The notes under the pieces are model-generated. The model was not told where the DNA came from. It was given only the letters and a program-made list of their open reading frames with translations, and made no database searches. Of a DNA stretch of 64,000 nucleotides, positions 34,359-47,409 are shown one piece after another; position 1 is the first letter of the stretch; each line of letters starts with the position of its first letter. The stretch is from positions 41,195,346-41,259,345 of the forward strand of contig OZ023216.1 in assembly GCA_963995525.1 (NCBI GenBank). The letters are read 5' to 3'. The position numbers were made by a program, and so were the translations under genes. This DNA is from Escarpia spicata (Eukaryota; Annelida; Polychaeta; Sabellida; Siboglinidae).

Positions 34359-34403
34359 TTTGATTGTGTACCGTCTCGTACCGCGAGACGGTACAAAATC
34401 AAA
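34359..34403. repeat. 20-bp-arm hairpin, 5-nt loop
   Basis: Arms TTTGATTGTGTACCGTCTCG (34359-34378) and 34384-34403 pair at 19 of 20 positions around TACCG. The stem is GC-rich at the loop side. Confidence 0.9.
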
Positions 34404-34619
34404 TGTGTTATTGGGAACATTTCTCTCGCTAATGATGTGGTTTGTCTGTCTCATAAAATCATCGGCCTTACGAGCAAAGGTCGCTTCTCGGTCGTCAATA
34501 TCTTGTTGCTATCTCGTTTCTATATCGAATGTTGTAAAACTCCTGGTTATTTCATAGTAATTCATGGTAATTTTCGTTACGTATAACAATGGCATTACGC
34601 GTCAGACATAATTAAATAT

Positions 34620-35290
34620 TGGGGGGTCTGAGCCGGAGATTCAGCATTCCGCGCTAAAGTCAGTCATGACATCGGAACACGGAGAGGGTGAGAGTCTGTT
34701 GGAGATTTTCCGCGCTGACGTTCCAAATGGTTTCTTGATTTCCAACTCACCGCTACGATTCTGTCGGACATGACACCAAGAGACGGGAGACGGTTGGAGA
34801 CTGTCATGGATCAACCACGAAGAGATTCGGTTTCACGTCGTAGGTTTTAACTCGGATGATGCTCACCAAAACATCTAAAGAATTAACTAAATATTGAGGG
34901 CTACCGACTACACTACCGCGAAACATTACGAGTGCACGAGACTCGCGAGTCGCAATGCTGACGACGTGTTAATTAATGAGCGTAATTAGCTGCTAGGTCG
35001 CGTCCCGCCCATACGTGACTCGGCTGGTCGGCCTGCCGGCTTAACAACCATCACCGATGGGATTAACGGATTTACGCCGAACGCGATTTCCTCAAATTGC
35101 CCATTAATCGCGTCGCGGTCGGTGACAGAGCGAACGACCCGTCCCCGTGTCGCGAATGTCGTCGAGGATTCCATGTTGACAACTGAAAAGCCGGACGTGG
35201 AAGCCAGACGAAGCCCCCCTAAACCATGCCGCGATTGAACGAATCCCGCTCGGCTATCTAACCAAATCAATTATGACACCGCATCCTCGC
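34620..35290. promoter_or_regulatory. CpG-dense island, no gene recognised
   Basis: CpG density is highest at 34990-35250. A minus-strand frame of 94 codons (34986-35270) has no recognised domain. Confidence 0.3.
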
Positions 35291-36420
35291 TGAATCACAC
35301 AAATGTGACATCGCTCTGGCTTACAACTGCGCGCTGGCTTATAACTATATTTTACGACCATCTTTAGCCAATGATATCGTCTTTGAGTGATGTGCGCAAA
35401 ATGCTATGCTGGATTTTCGGTAATATATAATCTCCTGTCCAAGCCGGGATCACGCGTATTTGAGTGATGGTCAGGCTTCCAGAACAAATGTCATTGGAAA
35501 ATAATATTGCGTTTGCATGATATTACAGTTGTTAATATATCACAGCGCGCTTCTTCTAAACAGTTACAAGACAAAAATCGGCACTATTCTTATGCAACAT
35601 AAAGAGCTCTTATGAAACACAGGGTGTGTGCATGCGTGCGTGCGCGCGTATGCGTGTATATGTGCATTTGCGTGCATTAATACATGTGAACTCTATATCA
35701 ATACTACCCCCATTGTATATAAATTATATCAGAACTGTACATCTGCATTAATAATTGTGCATAAATAAAAAATGTACACATCCGTCATTAATTTTTTAAT
35801 AATTAAATACGGATAATGCATAATATATTTATTATTATTATTGTTAAATCCGATTTTGACAGCACTAGTGCGTTATCAATAAGTACTAAATGTACAAAGG
35901 CACAGCATCGAGGTATGGATATAGGTCGTTCCCCAGACTGCGTTGAAATTGAGTGATGTTAGGTTTATGTTGGGATTTAAAAAAATTGGAACTGTCAGCT
36001 TCGCTAATTTTCCACGCGATGTAGGTTAGCTGATGCTTGACATATTTGTGCAAAATTATATAAATAAGGTAGTCAACAACGGCAGTGATCTAAATAAAAG
36101 TAAAATCGGTCATTGGAATAATTAATAAATACGATCTGACGCCAACATTGATATTGGTGGAGTCGAATATAGGAACAGCTCGGATGGAAAAGAATCAAAT
36201 TGGTATAATTACAAAGTAAAATTGATGGCGTTGAGCATAACATGCGATCACTGAAGAGGTAAATTTCGCTAACATGCTGTCGTCACTGAGAATTAGGAAA
36301 CAATATTTTACTAAGCGGTAAATATTACAAATATCACCAACAAATCGAAACGAACGTTACCGGACATTCGTTTTTTGATCGGCCGCTATTGGTTATTCCC
36401 CGAATGTTATCGAGATAATA
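35290..36420. other. No gene recognised
   Basis: Unique A+T-rich sequence with a short imperfect GTGC/GTGT stretch near 35625-35670. Confidence 0.5.
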
Positions 36421-36580
36421 CGTTCAAAATTTCACATTGTTATTAGCTGATATAACAACTGACACTAAGTTCAAAAGTTCAATATTTTGTTGGTTGATAT
36501 AGCAATGTTTAGCAACTGGGACTAAGTTAAACAATTTCAATATGTTAGTGGATGATTTGAAAACTGGGACTAAGGTTGAT
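36421..36580. repeat. Degenerate tandem repeat, 48-57 bp, about 3 units
   Basis: ACTAAG ends units at about 36464, 36521 and 36569; each is preceded by TTCAA and TTGTTRG-like segments. The minus-strand frame over it repeats LVPV..N.L. Confidence 0.55.
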
Positions 36581-37019
36581 ATGTGTTCGGATGAATACCA
36601 CATAATATGGTGATAATATACATTTGGCTTGGTCCAGCCAACTGCGCATATCCGTGACGTCATCAAAAACATCACCATCAGTGAATGACGAATTCTGCTT
36701 TTCGCCGCTAGGAGAAACTGTGATTCTCGAAGTGGGAGTGATGTCATAATCATGTAAGCATTCGTAGCAAAAGGGCACGAGGGGTAAGAATTTACTTATA
36801 TTAATAATGGCGTAACCAGATTTAGCCACGCGGCAGGGTAATAACAATTAAGAACGCCCGGTTGTCCTACTTCAAGAATACAGCGTCATCGATTGGCCTA
36901 CGAACTGGCCCATTTTCAGATATAGTTCTACCAGGTATGTTTTTTGCACGGCATACGGTCCGTACCTCATTTCCTAAACGCAACACCCGACCAATATCAC
37001 TAAAACGACGTGATATTAA

Positions 37020-37560
37020 TGTCGATTTTTAACGGGACGAAATTCGACCTGACAGATCATTGCGGCGACTAACGTCAGCGATAGGAGCGATTCTACGAGT
37101 TGTGCAAGTTACGTCAACAATGGACCATCAGCAACTCACCTTTTGTCGGCGAAGATCACGTCTGGTGAGCGACCGGCCGAAGATTTAGAGCCGCAAACGA
37201 GTGTATTACGTGTCCGTGCGTGTTTACTTAACCCGTGCCAATCACAAACTCTATCTCGTTGGTCGTTCCGGCGATATTAAGCGACGAACTAATAGGTCAT
37301 AAATCGTGGCGCGTCTGTTGTTTTATTTTTCAACGGATATTAAGCGAAAATGAGGGCGATCTTTCGTGCGGCCGGACGCTCGGTCGATAAATGAAACGTT
37401 ATCCAGAGCGAATTGAATTGATGGCTCTTTTTCCGTGGTCTTGATTATCGTAATTGGTGCAGCTCGTTCTCATTCACGCGACAGGTTTGTCATCTGCGCC
37501 TTTTAACACGCTTGCTAATTAATAATAGCGTCACTCTTTAACTGAAAAGAAACATGGCGA
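37020..37560. promoter_or_regulatory. CpG-dense island, no gene recognised
   Basis: CpG-rich unique sequence with stops in all frames. Contains repeated GATATTAAGCGA (37272 and 37335). Confidence 0.3.
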
Positions 37561-37689
37561 AGCGCTGAAAAAAAACACCAATGTGTTTTTTCTTTTACAA
37601 ACCACAAATGTTGATTTTTGTTATTAAACATTTTAGAATTATAATATCCTAAATTCATCAACACCAGACGGAAAAAGTGCGCGCACAGG

Positions 37690-38070
37690 GGATATATAAT
37701 TTTGGTACGACTTCAGGGTCATCTCCCAGACGGGGACAGTTCATTGTGTAACTATTTCCGGGTATAGTAATTCGTAACAGGAAGTCTACTGTGACTGTGT
37801 TGAACGTGGGGAATAGGACATCGTTGAACATCAGATCAAAGGGTATTTTGTCCGCATTGCCAATAAAGCTTGCTTTGAAACTAGCTGTTTTGTTTACTAT
37901 TCGAACATGCTCCGGAGTCATACCTTCCAAACTGCGAATCTCCTTACGGGCATACTAAACACAACTTAGCAGGCAGTATACCTTTAAAATGGTTAGTGTA
38001 GTCTTAAGAACATTACATTAATTAATAAATAGAAAAACAGGAATAGAAAGCTTACTTTTAAATTTCTAGT
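37690..38070 (+). repeat. Dispersed repeat family B, copy 3
   Basis: The longest copy. Its right half matches the reverse complement of 50840-51140 closely: AACATGCTCCGGAGTCATAC versus AACATGCTCCGGGGTCGTAC, GCCAATAAAGCTTGCTTTGA, and GTCTTAAGAACATTA before TTAATTAAT. A minus-strand frame (37658-37930) is open here but I see no domain. Confidence 0.75.
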
Positions 38071-38746
38071 TTCTATATATATGCACAAACGAAGATACAA
38101 TCTGGTCGGTTTATACGACAAACGACAGGGAATATCTCCCGTATTTTTTTTCTCGAAAACCAAATTTCTAAAAAGCCTATAACGCTAGTCAGTCGGTGAC
38201 AATACAGCAGTCAAAAAGGGCCTGTCATTTTAATTAAAACTGAATATTAATTTAGTGCAAAGTACAAAATTGCCTGACTTCAATGAACATATCAGTAATG
38301 GCTTGTAGCCAGCCATAAGTTTTATTACACAGCTAATGCAATTCTATCCCGTCTAATTATGTACGACACCATTTACGCCAGGTGTTTCATTAGAAATCCT
38401 TCTGCATAAATTGTTGTTTCTGTTTTTTTATATAACGGCTATACAGTTTCCTCATTTGATATGATATAAAAGAAGAGTTTGGATTAGATTATTAGTAAGT
38501 TTACCCAAATAAACAAATCAATATGAGCATGAAATTCCCCCTTCAGAGACACGCAATCTATTGTCACTGGTTATTAATGGGAGCTTTTGACATTTTCCTT
38601 CAGACCTATTTTCTGTGTTCATTCAAGCCTACGCGTGACTTAATTTATAATAAAAAACTATTGGATAAGGTTAAGTATAAGGTCAATCGTACAGGGAACC
38701 GTGGTAGGGGAAAAAGTAGAAATTGTGGTTCACTTAAACGAATTTG
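38070..38746. other. No gene recognised
   Basis: Unique A+T-rich sequence. Confidence 0.5.
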
Positions 38747-38753
38747 GCGCGCG

Positions 38754-38835
<82 letters not shown>

Positions 38836-39003
38836 CGCACACACGCACACACGCACACACGCACACACGCACACACGCACACACGCACACACGCACACAC
38901 GCACACACGCACACACGCACACACGCGCACACGCACACACGCACACACGCACACACGCACACACGCACACACGCACACACGCACACACGCACACATGCAC
39001 ACG
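38747..39003. repeat. (GC)n, (CA)n and (CACACACG)n compound repeat
   Basis: GCGCGCGC, then about 35 CA units, then about 20 CACACACG octamers. The octamer is the complement-strand equivalent of the GTGTGTGC array at 20.5-21.0 kb. Confidence 0.97.
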
Positions 39004-39549
39004 ATTTTTACCTTTAAAACGACCAGCCTTTATAACTTTCATGCCATCGTTGAGAGTATTCAGAAACACCTCAAAAAGTAATTCCCTTTTCCCGTAAGGT
39101 GAACCGACCCGTCAATGTACAGGCCTATGTTTCTTTCTTTCAAAAAAAATTATTCACACGTCCGTGAAACGAAATCTTCCCCCGTACATGCTTGTGACTT
39201 GTGTGCTCATTGAACCCTACGACAGTTGCGGTTGATCGGCCACTCTAGTCCAGTAACGTTTCAACAACGCCCATGGAAATACACGGCATGGTCGTGTAGC
39301 GCTGCACAAATCCGATCATTGTCGATCGCAGGAAATACTAAGGCAAATATCCGATTGCTCGCTCGCCGAAAGAGGAGCCTAGGGATGTTGGACCTGAGGT
39401 CAGAACCACTATGGTATTGACATAGCATAATCTGAACTGTTGTTAGCTTTGCAGGGCGGCAACATGGTCTAGTTAGGTAAAGGAGGGTACTTACAGTATG
39501 TTACCATCTTCATGGGCTCTAAATAAGACGCGTTGACTATTTCGCGAAA

Positions 39550-39670
39550 GGACAAATGGGCGACGGTTCGACGGCGCGACGGTTGGAAGGGGCGACGGTG
39601 CGACGAGGCGACTGTGCGACAGTGCGACGGGGCGACGAGACAACGGGGCAATGAGACAACAATGCAACGT
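39550..39670. repeat. Degenerate 8-10-bp minisatellite (GCGACGGTG-like)
   Basis: Repeated GGGCGACGGT, GCGACGGGGC and CAACGGGGC variants; further eroded units (CAACGGGC) continue to about 39830. Confidence 0.7.
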
Positions 39671-39839
39671 GACAACAGACAGTTAGTCTCCGGAACAAGG
39701 GGCCTTCATAAGCAACGGGCAACTGGCCTACAGGACAAGGGGCGTACGGAGCAACAGGAAATTGGCCTAAGTTTCAAGTGGCTGAGGCCCGTACGAGGAT
39801 ACGGGCAACGGATCTATATGATTAAGCTGACTGGAACTA

Positions 39840-42180
39840 GACTGGACATACACACTGACATCACACATACTTGAATGCCAAGAGACACATTTGATTACAC
39901 AGGAGAACGACCGATTAACCGCAACTCTGATCCAAACACAAATAGCTTCTAGTCTAGACGTCGCATGATATTTAACACATCACGAACTATTAAGCCGTAT
40001 TAAGACCTAACGGAATATACCGAGACACGTGTCTAATGTCACAACATATGCGGCTTCTCCTGAGAAATGTATCAAAGCATGCCTCTGTGTCTGGTCACAA
40101 TTCATCTATGTACGAATCTATACCAATGAATAATACTAAAACTCCATGATATTCTTCGTCACCGTGTTCCTATATTAAAAGCGCTGAACAAGTTTTCTTA
40201 CAATGACTTGTCGTCAGTCACGCATAAATGTTGTTTACTAAAACTGTGACGTGTTCACTCGTCTTTGGAAAAGTTGTCACCGCAGCCCTCTGCGACTCCA
40301 CATCCGTGTATCCAAATTAATTAAATGTGAGCGTGAGCGTTTGTTTTTGTGGCGAGCGTCAATGGCGGGTGGAAATCTAAATTTTATGAGACGATTAATG
40401 TGTATTGTGTCGAGTGTGAAAGGTGTGTGCAATTGGCGAACAGACATGGTTTTCTGTCCCCTCCTAATAATAGGCGGCGCGGCAGTGCGCAAAGCACCCC
40501 CGCCCGGTCTTCGCGTGTCATTATTTCAACAGAGACAGCGGAGAGAAGCTGGAGAAGGTAAATTGACAGTAGCGGCGCGACGTAAAAAAATAAATTTTCA
40601 ACAACAATATCCCTCCCTGTGTCCGGATGTCACGAGTTCAGTGGTGCTGAAGTTCCGGTAGCCCCCCCCCCCAATATGAATTTCGTTCCCGCGCCACTGC
40701 TTGAGGGTAGATGGTATTGGCTGTGAAACGATGCATTTAAAACTAATTTAATGGAAGGATGTTTCAGACAGTTTCTATACGACGACACTTGTGGGCGCAA
40801 CAATATATTACTATTTTGTCAAACATTGACAGCCATTTAATATGTAGGCGTTTTTAAAATAGTTGCAAATATGCGATTTTTACTGATCTTGTTCAAGATA
40901 TAAATGATATGATGGCAGTTGCTGTGACCAGGTTTCAGAATGTTTGAGGGTCGGTGATTTGATGAATTCTTATAATCAGACAACACGTCAACACGGGCCA
41001 CAGGTGGACGCTCAACTGTGGTTTGTTCCTGCAGGCGCCAACAGTTATAACGTTACACCTCACCATATTACACGCATCAAAGACCCGCTGTACGAGCTAT
41101 CTTCATCGCTCCGCCGACCCCCTGCGGGGTACAAAACACACTAAATCCCACCCGAGTCTGTCTTTGGAAGCCCCCCAGTGAAACACCTGTGAAGCCGTAG
41201 AAATGGTGGTCATTAAGAGACGCTGTGACGTCACAGTTGACCAAGCACGACGGCAAGGCGTTTTCTATCTGAGGTCGAGACCGGAGGGTCTGTTTCTAAG
41301 AATCAACATCGACGACAAAAAGCTTTGTGATTGCGGGGAGAACTATGATCTTATGGTATTGTCAGTTGCGTTAAGGTTCATAGATCACTGTCAGCCTTCA
41401 ATCACATTGCCAGGATAACCGTATTCAAACGTCGCACGCCGCATTGCCTTTCTGACCTAAAACGGCGCGATTGAGTGTCAACTTACTGGGATGTGTATTC
41501 AGATTACTCACTTTCATATAAGGCGTTAAAATGAATGGACTGCTTCGGGATCCGCATGTCTTTCCGATAGATATCGTAAGCTACTGTTAGATTAAAGCCT
41601 ACCATTGTGAACATAGACCACAGCCCAGGTGTATTAAAATATAAATACAGGCTGTGCATAACAGTGCCTATATCCTGCACGCAACCTTGTCACAATTAAT
41701 ACAATAAACACCTTCTATTGTTGGATCACAAATATAACCAAATATCAGACCTTACAAACCTGCTAACGAATCAGCATAATACAATGGAATAGATCAGGTC
41801 ACAAAAATTGTTGCCTGAAAACGCAAACAATATACAGCTACGATTGTGTTAAGATTAACGGTTCAGCAAACGCCATGACGTAAATGCTTCATAAAGATGC
41901 AGATCAATAAACGTACATAATAATCAACTTACTAATGTAGCTAATTCTGTGTAATAGGGTTTAATATTGGTGCAATCTCAACTATACTGAGACTAGAACG
42001 AGAACAATTGTTTGTGTGATAATCAGAATATTACTTACGTCACGTTAATTTGTGACGTTTGGGGGACATAATTACAAAACTCCGTAACGCTGACTAAAAA
42101 AATACGTTCGTTTTGAGAAAGTCCCTCCGCCAGTATGCCCCCACCGTTTTAATTTGTATTCGCTGCATGTCTGTACACCA
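39840..42180. other. No gene recognised
   Basis: Mostly unique. 40251-40661 (+) has two overlapping open frames (136 and 70 codons) without recognisable domains, ending near a poly-C run at 40664. Confidence 0.4.
41223..41236. promoter_or_regulatory. 14-bp perfect palindrome with CRE core
   Basis: CTGTGACGTCACAG contains the full CREB/ATF site TGACGTCA. Function unproven. Confidence 0.3.
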
Positions 42181-42185
42181 CACCG

Positions 42186-42230
42186 TGGTAAACGGACCCT
42201 TGGTCCATTCACCACGCGGTCCATTTACCA
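42186..42230. repeat. Three short copies of a TGGTAAAYGGACC motif
   Basis: TGGTAAACGGACC (42186-42198) is followed by two inverted copies, GGTCCATTCACCA (42202-42214) and GGTCCATTTACCA (42218-42230). A related inverted pair lies at 9784-9810. Confidence 0.6.
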
Positions 42231-42611
42231 TCTCACACCAGGTGCTCGCGCAAGACTGTCATTGGGAAGCACCGAGGTTTTACGGTTTTTAAGCTTGCAG
42301 GGGAAATTTCGTTCACCCCTTTTTATATGTTGTCGAAAAAAAAATTAAAAGTCACTGGTCCTTTTTGTATAATGTCCGTGCTAGGGAAATAAAAGATCCT
42401 AGTCGGTTCATTGAATCACAAAATCAGTGGTCTTGAAATTCTTGATCGACAAACAAATTCAACCCGGGCATTACCTCAACGTGTTCAGGCCTTTCTCATG
42501 ACGTCCCATGCATGACGTCTCTCTGGATCCTTCCTCTGTAATATGTGCTGTATAATATGTTTTCCACCAACGAATCCTGGATTGGCCGTCTCGACCTGTC
42601 ACGTCGATCTG

Positions 42612-42660
42612 TCACATCGACTTGTCAGGTCGATGTGATTGGGTTGACGTTTGTCAACCC
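42612..42660. repeat. Two adjacent small hairpins
   Basis: TCACATCGAC / GTCGATGTGA (42612-42621 and 42629-42638, 7-nt loop) and GGGTTGAC / GTCAACCC (42641-42648 and 42653-42660, 4-nt loop), both perfect, just left of a SINE. Confidence 0.7.
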
Positions 42661-42690
42661 GAGGTGCTGGACGACGAAGCGACGTTTCAA

Positions 42691-43012
42691 AAAGGTAAGT
42701 TCTTATACATTGCAGTGTCCAGTCCGCAGTGCTCAAAGCGCTTTACAGTTTACTCCCTGGCAGACCTGTTCAATCGAACACAATCTCGACTTCTCTGGGA
42801 AGCATCCAGCCACACTACAATTAATGCGCGAAGACTATTCATACACACATATCCTCCACTGTCTTTAGCCAGGTGCTCGTTCATACAGCTGAGTGAACTG
42901 GAGCAACGTATAGTGAACGAACTTGCCCAAGTTTCGACACCGCCGCACAGGATTCGAACCTGGGTTCTCTCGGTTGAGAGTCCGATGCTCTAGCCACTGC
43001 ACCACGGCGCTA
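42691..43012 (-). mobile_element. tRNA-derived SINE, copy 3 (best preserved)
   Basis: The minus strand gives the whole element. The tRNA-like head is GCGCCGTGGTGCAGTGGCTA then GAGCATCGGACTCTCAACCG, with A box TGCAGTGG and B box GGTTCGAATCC (about 42952-42962). The anticodon loop position reads CTCTCAA, resembling a tRNA-Glu-type loop, and the stems are imperfect. Then follow TTGGGCAAGTTCGTTCACTA, GTTCACTCAGCTGTATGAAC, CAGAGAAGTCGAG, GAACAGGTCTGCCAGGGAGT, TAAAGCGCTTTGAG and a tail ending TATAAGAACTTACCTTT. About 320 bp. It serves as the reference for the other copies. Pol III promoter elements look intact. On the + strand the tail supplies AAAGGTAAGT. Confidence 0.9.
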
Positions 43013-43776
43013 CACTTGGCAGCTACAATTTGCCTGTGAGTTATTTAATGACGCGTCGTTTTACGTTGACACAGCGTTCACCGAACTCACTATACACAGG
43101 GTCATAAAATACTAGGAAACTCCAGAAGACATGTTCAAACAGCAATATTAATTCGTTGAGGTGTTCAACACGTGACGTTGAGTATTCGTTTTATTTGTTT
43201 ATAATATATGTAGGCAAATTTCTTTTGTTTGGAAACGGATCACAATTTACGTTATCATTGGCGGTTTTCTATTATTGTGCGTATTAATAGCTGGAATCAC
43301 CAATCGGCCGGAAAGTCAACATTTTTCTACACACAAATCAGCAAAAGAAATGTTCTTCCACAATTAACGCCGTAGTAAATGTGTGACGCATCCCCGTATA
43401 AATTATGTTGTGAAATTAGTGATTTTTGTGAAAAGAAAATTTGTGATTTTTTTAGTAAATGGTCGCGCAATTCTTTCTTTAAACTGTCACCATAGTCATG
43501 CACTTATATAAATTACCATACCAACGGTGGCGAATGTATCCGACCAATTCCACCGATTATGCGTAGATACGTCAAACGCGCATATGTCAGTATAAATACG
43601 TTACTTTCTACGCATGAGTGTACTTAAATCAGGCTACGTACTATCAGGAAAAGCGCAAGAATTTGCCCTTTGAACCCTGGACGTGGAGTGACCCCACGCG
43701 CTGGTTATTTCTGTTTGTGGTAAGTCGTTTTATAGACTCGCAGTGTTGACCTAAGTAATGACTTCCGAGTGAGCCA

Positions 43777-44115
43777 AGTTTCTTTGCATACATTGCCGTA
43801 TGTTCCTTTTTAGAATCACAGATTGATATTTTCGAGAAAAATAACCACGTCATTGTTGATGCATGTTACGATTGGTAATCATTTCGATTGATAATTGAGT
43901 TGCATCGAGTCCTGACATCTATAATGACTAAATAACCGAAACATCCCAGTAGTTTCTTTACGCCAATTACCGTCTATGTAACATTTTAGAATCACAGGTC
44001 TACATTTACGAGGAAACTACGACGTCATTTTTGGTAATGTCACATTTGATTATTATTATGACTGGCGGGTATGACGACTGATAATTGTTACGATTAACCT
44101 ATCCATCATATGAAT
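43777..44115. repeat. 174-bp diverged tandem duplication
   Basis: Unit 1 starts at 43777 and unit 2 at 43951. Shared landmarks are AGTTTCTTT, TTTTAGAATCACAG, TTCGAG/TACGAG, ACGTCATT and GATAATTG. Confidence 0.65.
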
Positions 44116-44154
44116 TGTTGCTTAGCAACCGAACATGTGCAACTTTCGATAATT

Positions 44155-44285
44155 ATGAGAGTTGCTAGTTGTTATTATTGAGTATTCATAATGGTTATGA
44201 TTGATAATTGTTACAACTGATAATTGATATTTAGAATTGTTACTATTAGTAATTGTTGATGTTAGTAATTGTTATAATTGGTCTC
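44155..44285. repeat. Degenerate ATAATTGTTA-type short repeats
   Basis: Recurring GATAATTGTTAC, AGTAATTGTT and GTTATAATTG at irregular 16-25 bp spacing. Confidence 0.6.
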
Positions 44286-44289
44286 CCGA

Positions 44290-45100
44290 GAGAAACAATA
44301 ACAGAACGGTTAGAAATAACAACAGAATGTAAGTATTGAATGTATTTAATTGCGTGAAATAACCAGATTACCTTATTTATGTAGCTTCGCTATCACCACA
44401 TTTATTTTTAAAATGTTATTATTTACGTATACATGTGTCAGGTCTAATAGTTTGCATATTTGTATTGTTTGTGTATTAGCAGTTTTTATTGTTTACTAAT
44501 TTGCGATCAGTTTACGCTTAAGTGTCCTGCAGACGACATTTGATTTGTTCAACTTTACATAATATTACCAACAAAATATAAAAGGTAAAAGTATGTTGTT
44601 TTTATCGTAAAAACATGCCGTATGGTATAAACATTATCTATTCTAACATGTGTTTTAACGAACCACGATTGTTGGCTACAACAAGACCGAATCTTGATGT
44701 TCAGCATGCAATCTAAACGTGACATTCGGGGCGAAATATTAAAATTACAGATTGATAGCAGATTGCGGTGAGATTGTTTTTAAAACGTCAGAATGCCAGA
44801 ATAGATATAGTCCGTACTACATGATGACGAATTTGTGGTAAACACGACCAGACGATGTCGCTTTAATTGTGCCCAGTGGGGAACTAACAGGTTGTTTTTT
44901 TCAATTGGGAGTAAAGGGAATGGGTTTGTGAAAGGAGAACGGGAAAATAGAGCGCGGGTGGAAACGGTTTTAGAGAGGACGGCGTCGGCTGGGAAAAATC
45001 AGCAAACATGATCGTTATCCCGGGTAGGAAATTACTGTAATATCCCGGGCTTATCTAACAGGACTTGTAACTAATTGGAAAAGAAAATGTTTTAGTCGCG
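44290..45100. other. No gene recognised
   Basis: Unique A+T-rich sequence. Confidence 0.5.
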
Positions 45101-45440
45101 GCGAGATAACGTAATTAGTCTGTTGTCGTTAGCGTGGGAACCTGTCGAATAGCGTAATTGCAGCGCCGGCGAAATGCTAGACGCGGGAAGCGCCTGAATG
45201 CGTGCGCCAGCGTGCACCCTTTAGCGCGTGCTCGTGCGTGTCCGTCGTTCATGTGTGTAATGACAGTGATGCTACGACCGCTGCGTGCGTCTCCGGTCAG
45301 CCAAGCGAGACTCGACACACGAGGTGTCAGGTGCGCTTGGTAGTCGCGCTAACTACGAGCGTTCGTGCGATGCACGCGCGTGTTTTGTTCCTGCGGTTTC
45401 GATCACCAGGTGGTTTACGACAGCGATGGGATGCTCCTAA
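45100..45440. promoter_or_regulatory. CpG-dense island, no gene recognised
   Basis: CpG-rich, with GCGTGC-type runs and three overlapping short frames of no recognisable type. Confidence 0.3.
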
Positions 45441-47134
45441 TTAGCCTTTAAATTTAATGAGCTTTAAAATTTTATTAAAGCTATACCGCATCGAAACGGG
45501 CAATTATTTTAAGAGCGTTTGCGGAAAATGCCTTTAAGGGTACTGTATGGGTTAAAAAAATATCATACACATGTATTCATTGTAAATCAATATAAATAAA
45601 AAGAGGATACTAATAAATGCTGAGGTGGTTGGAAAACGGTAGGTCTAAATAAGGAAACCTACTTCTAAAATCGTATGCGTATCGGAAACGTAATTATTCA
45701 TAATCGACTACAATAATTATTATAATTATTGTCCGTGTCCATGTGTGTACACATGCGTCTTGGACTGGGTGTATGGGGAACGTTTACGTGTTTACGTGTG
45801 TACATAAATACGTATGCGCGTGTGCGCGTATGTGCATGTATACATTTATTCAAACTGTGCATTATCTGTGAGTAAAACTCGTGTAAGTGCGATACTCAAT
45901 TCAGTGTTAATACCATACATTCGCAATCCATGTAGTAAACCAGAACGTAAACTAATGATATGTAAAACAAGTATTCGGTTTCCTTTACAGACCTTCTTGT
46001 GTTGACAATGGAGTCACCGTTGATGGCTGTGGGTGTTGCGTCACCCGTGTCTTGTCACGGTCTAGCAGACGTCTACCTCTACCTACAACAGGCTGTGCAC
46101 ATGCCACAAACATGTCTGTTGATTTCTATTTTTACACACAAAAATACGTTCTCAGCTACCAAGCAAAAAGTATGCATTTCTATTTCTCACAGGCGAGAAA
46201 GCACTGTCAAAAGTGTCAATAATATTCGTCCTCCACGTAACCCAAAAACAACAAAAGCAATCCTGATTATTGCAGAAGACGGTTCTATTATAGCTGCAAA
46301 GATCTTGTTCCTTTGAGTGCGTGCTCACGTAACGGTGTGTGTTGTGTCTGCTGACAGGCAACAACAAAACACTGCCGACAAGATATTCACCCTAAGGCAA
46401 CATAAATGTGTACAAAAGGTCACCCATCGTGCACCACCACCTGTTTAACCATACACAGATGTTTATATAAAACGATAAAGCCTAATATCCATTCATTCCT
46501 ATATGAAATGTGCATTGTAAATTGATGTTTATGCGAGTCAACGCAGTTTTCGCGCTATCCTAAACGGTAATGCGAGTGGATATTACGTTCCTAATTCATG
46601 TTTGTCTTGTCTGATGTCGCGTGCCGTCTCGTGACGTGTTGAGTTATCTCGCGTGGAAAAAGAAAATATCCATGTGAACGACGCTAGAATCTTTACAGTC
46701 GTCATATTAAAATAATGTTCTTTTAAGTTGCAATGTATTTTTATGTAACACGTATAGTCAACTGCACGTGCTCTTATAAAGCAAACACAATTTCGCTGAG
46801 ACTAACATTCCTTTAAATATGTCTACGTTTGCAAAACATTCTGCCATTTTGTATCACCATCAGTCATCCTGTAATAATTTCACATATAATAAATAGTCAT
46901 AGACATAAACATTTCGTGAACATTATGTCGCAGCGGTGTCAAGTTAGAGAATTCGAGGTAAGATTTTCCTGCCGGACACATAACATGGAAAGAATGTTGA
47001 GATTGGTGTCACCCAGTCCTCTCCACCATTAGTAATTGTTTTTGAAAAAAGTGATGGTCTCAATATAGTGCTATTTTATCAGCTCCGTAGCTGCTGCTTA
47101 GACCAATAGAACCTTGCTACGTTATATATACACA
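45441..47134. other. No gene recognised
   Basis: Contains a perfect AT palindrome CAATAATTAT / ATAATTATTG (45711-45731). A 105-codon + frame at 45999-46316 has no recognised domain. Confidence 0.4.
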
Positions 47135-47178
47135 CTCACGCACGCACGCACGCACGCACCCATACACACACACACATT
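47135..47178. repeat. (CGCA)n / (CA)n microsatellite
   Basis: Short CGCA units then CA. Confidence 0.95.
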
Positions 47179-47409
47179 TATATTTGCATTGGTCATCGAA
47201 CGTTTGTCTGCATAACACCAATCTAACATCCATTTCTCAAGATTGGAGGTAGTCTGTTTCGGTAGGTAAATGTGAGTGCAGTCTTACACTGGCTTTGAAA
47301 CAACGCCATAAGCAGATGTATTTTAACTACACACGGCACGCACGGCGTACGGTGGTTGAAACATTAAAATGTTTATCCCTCGCCTGGGGTATATTGAAGT
47401 TCCGTTACG

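Noticed and set aside
40251..40661. 136-codon + frame as a host gene
   Set aside because: Overlapping alternative frames and no family resemblance.
42940..43012. Functional tRNA gene
   Set aside because: The A and B boxes are good but the acceptor and anticodon stems are imperfect and the sequence continues into a SINE body shared with three other copies.
45133..45140. CGTGGGAA, Su(H)/RBPJ site, also at 11041
   Set aside because: Two or three copies in 64 kb are expected by chance; the copy near 51114 belongs to repeat family B.
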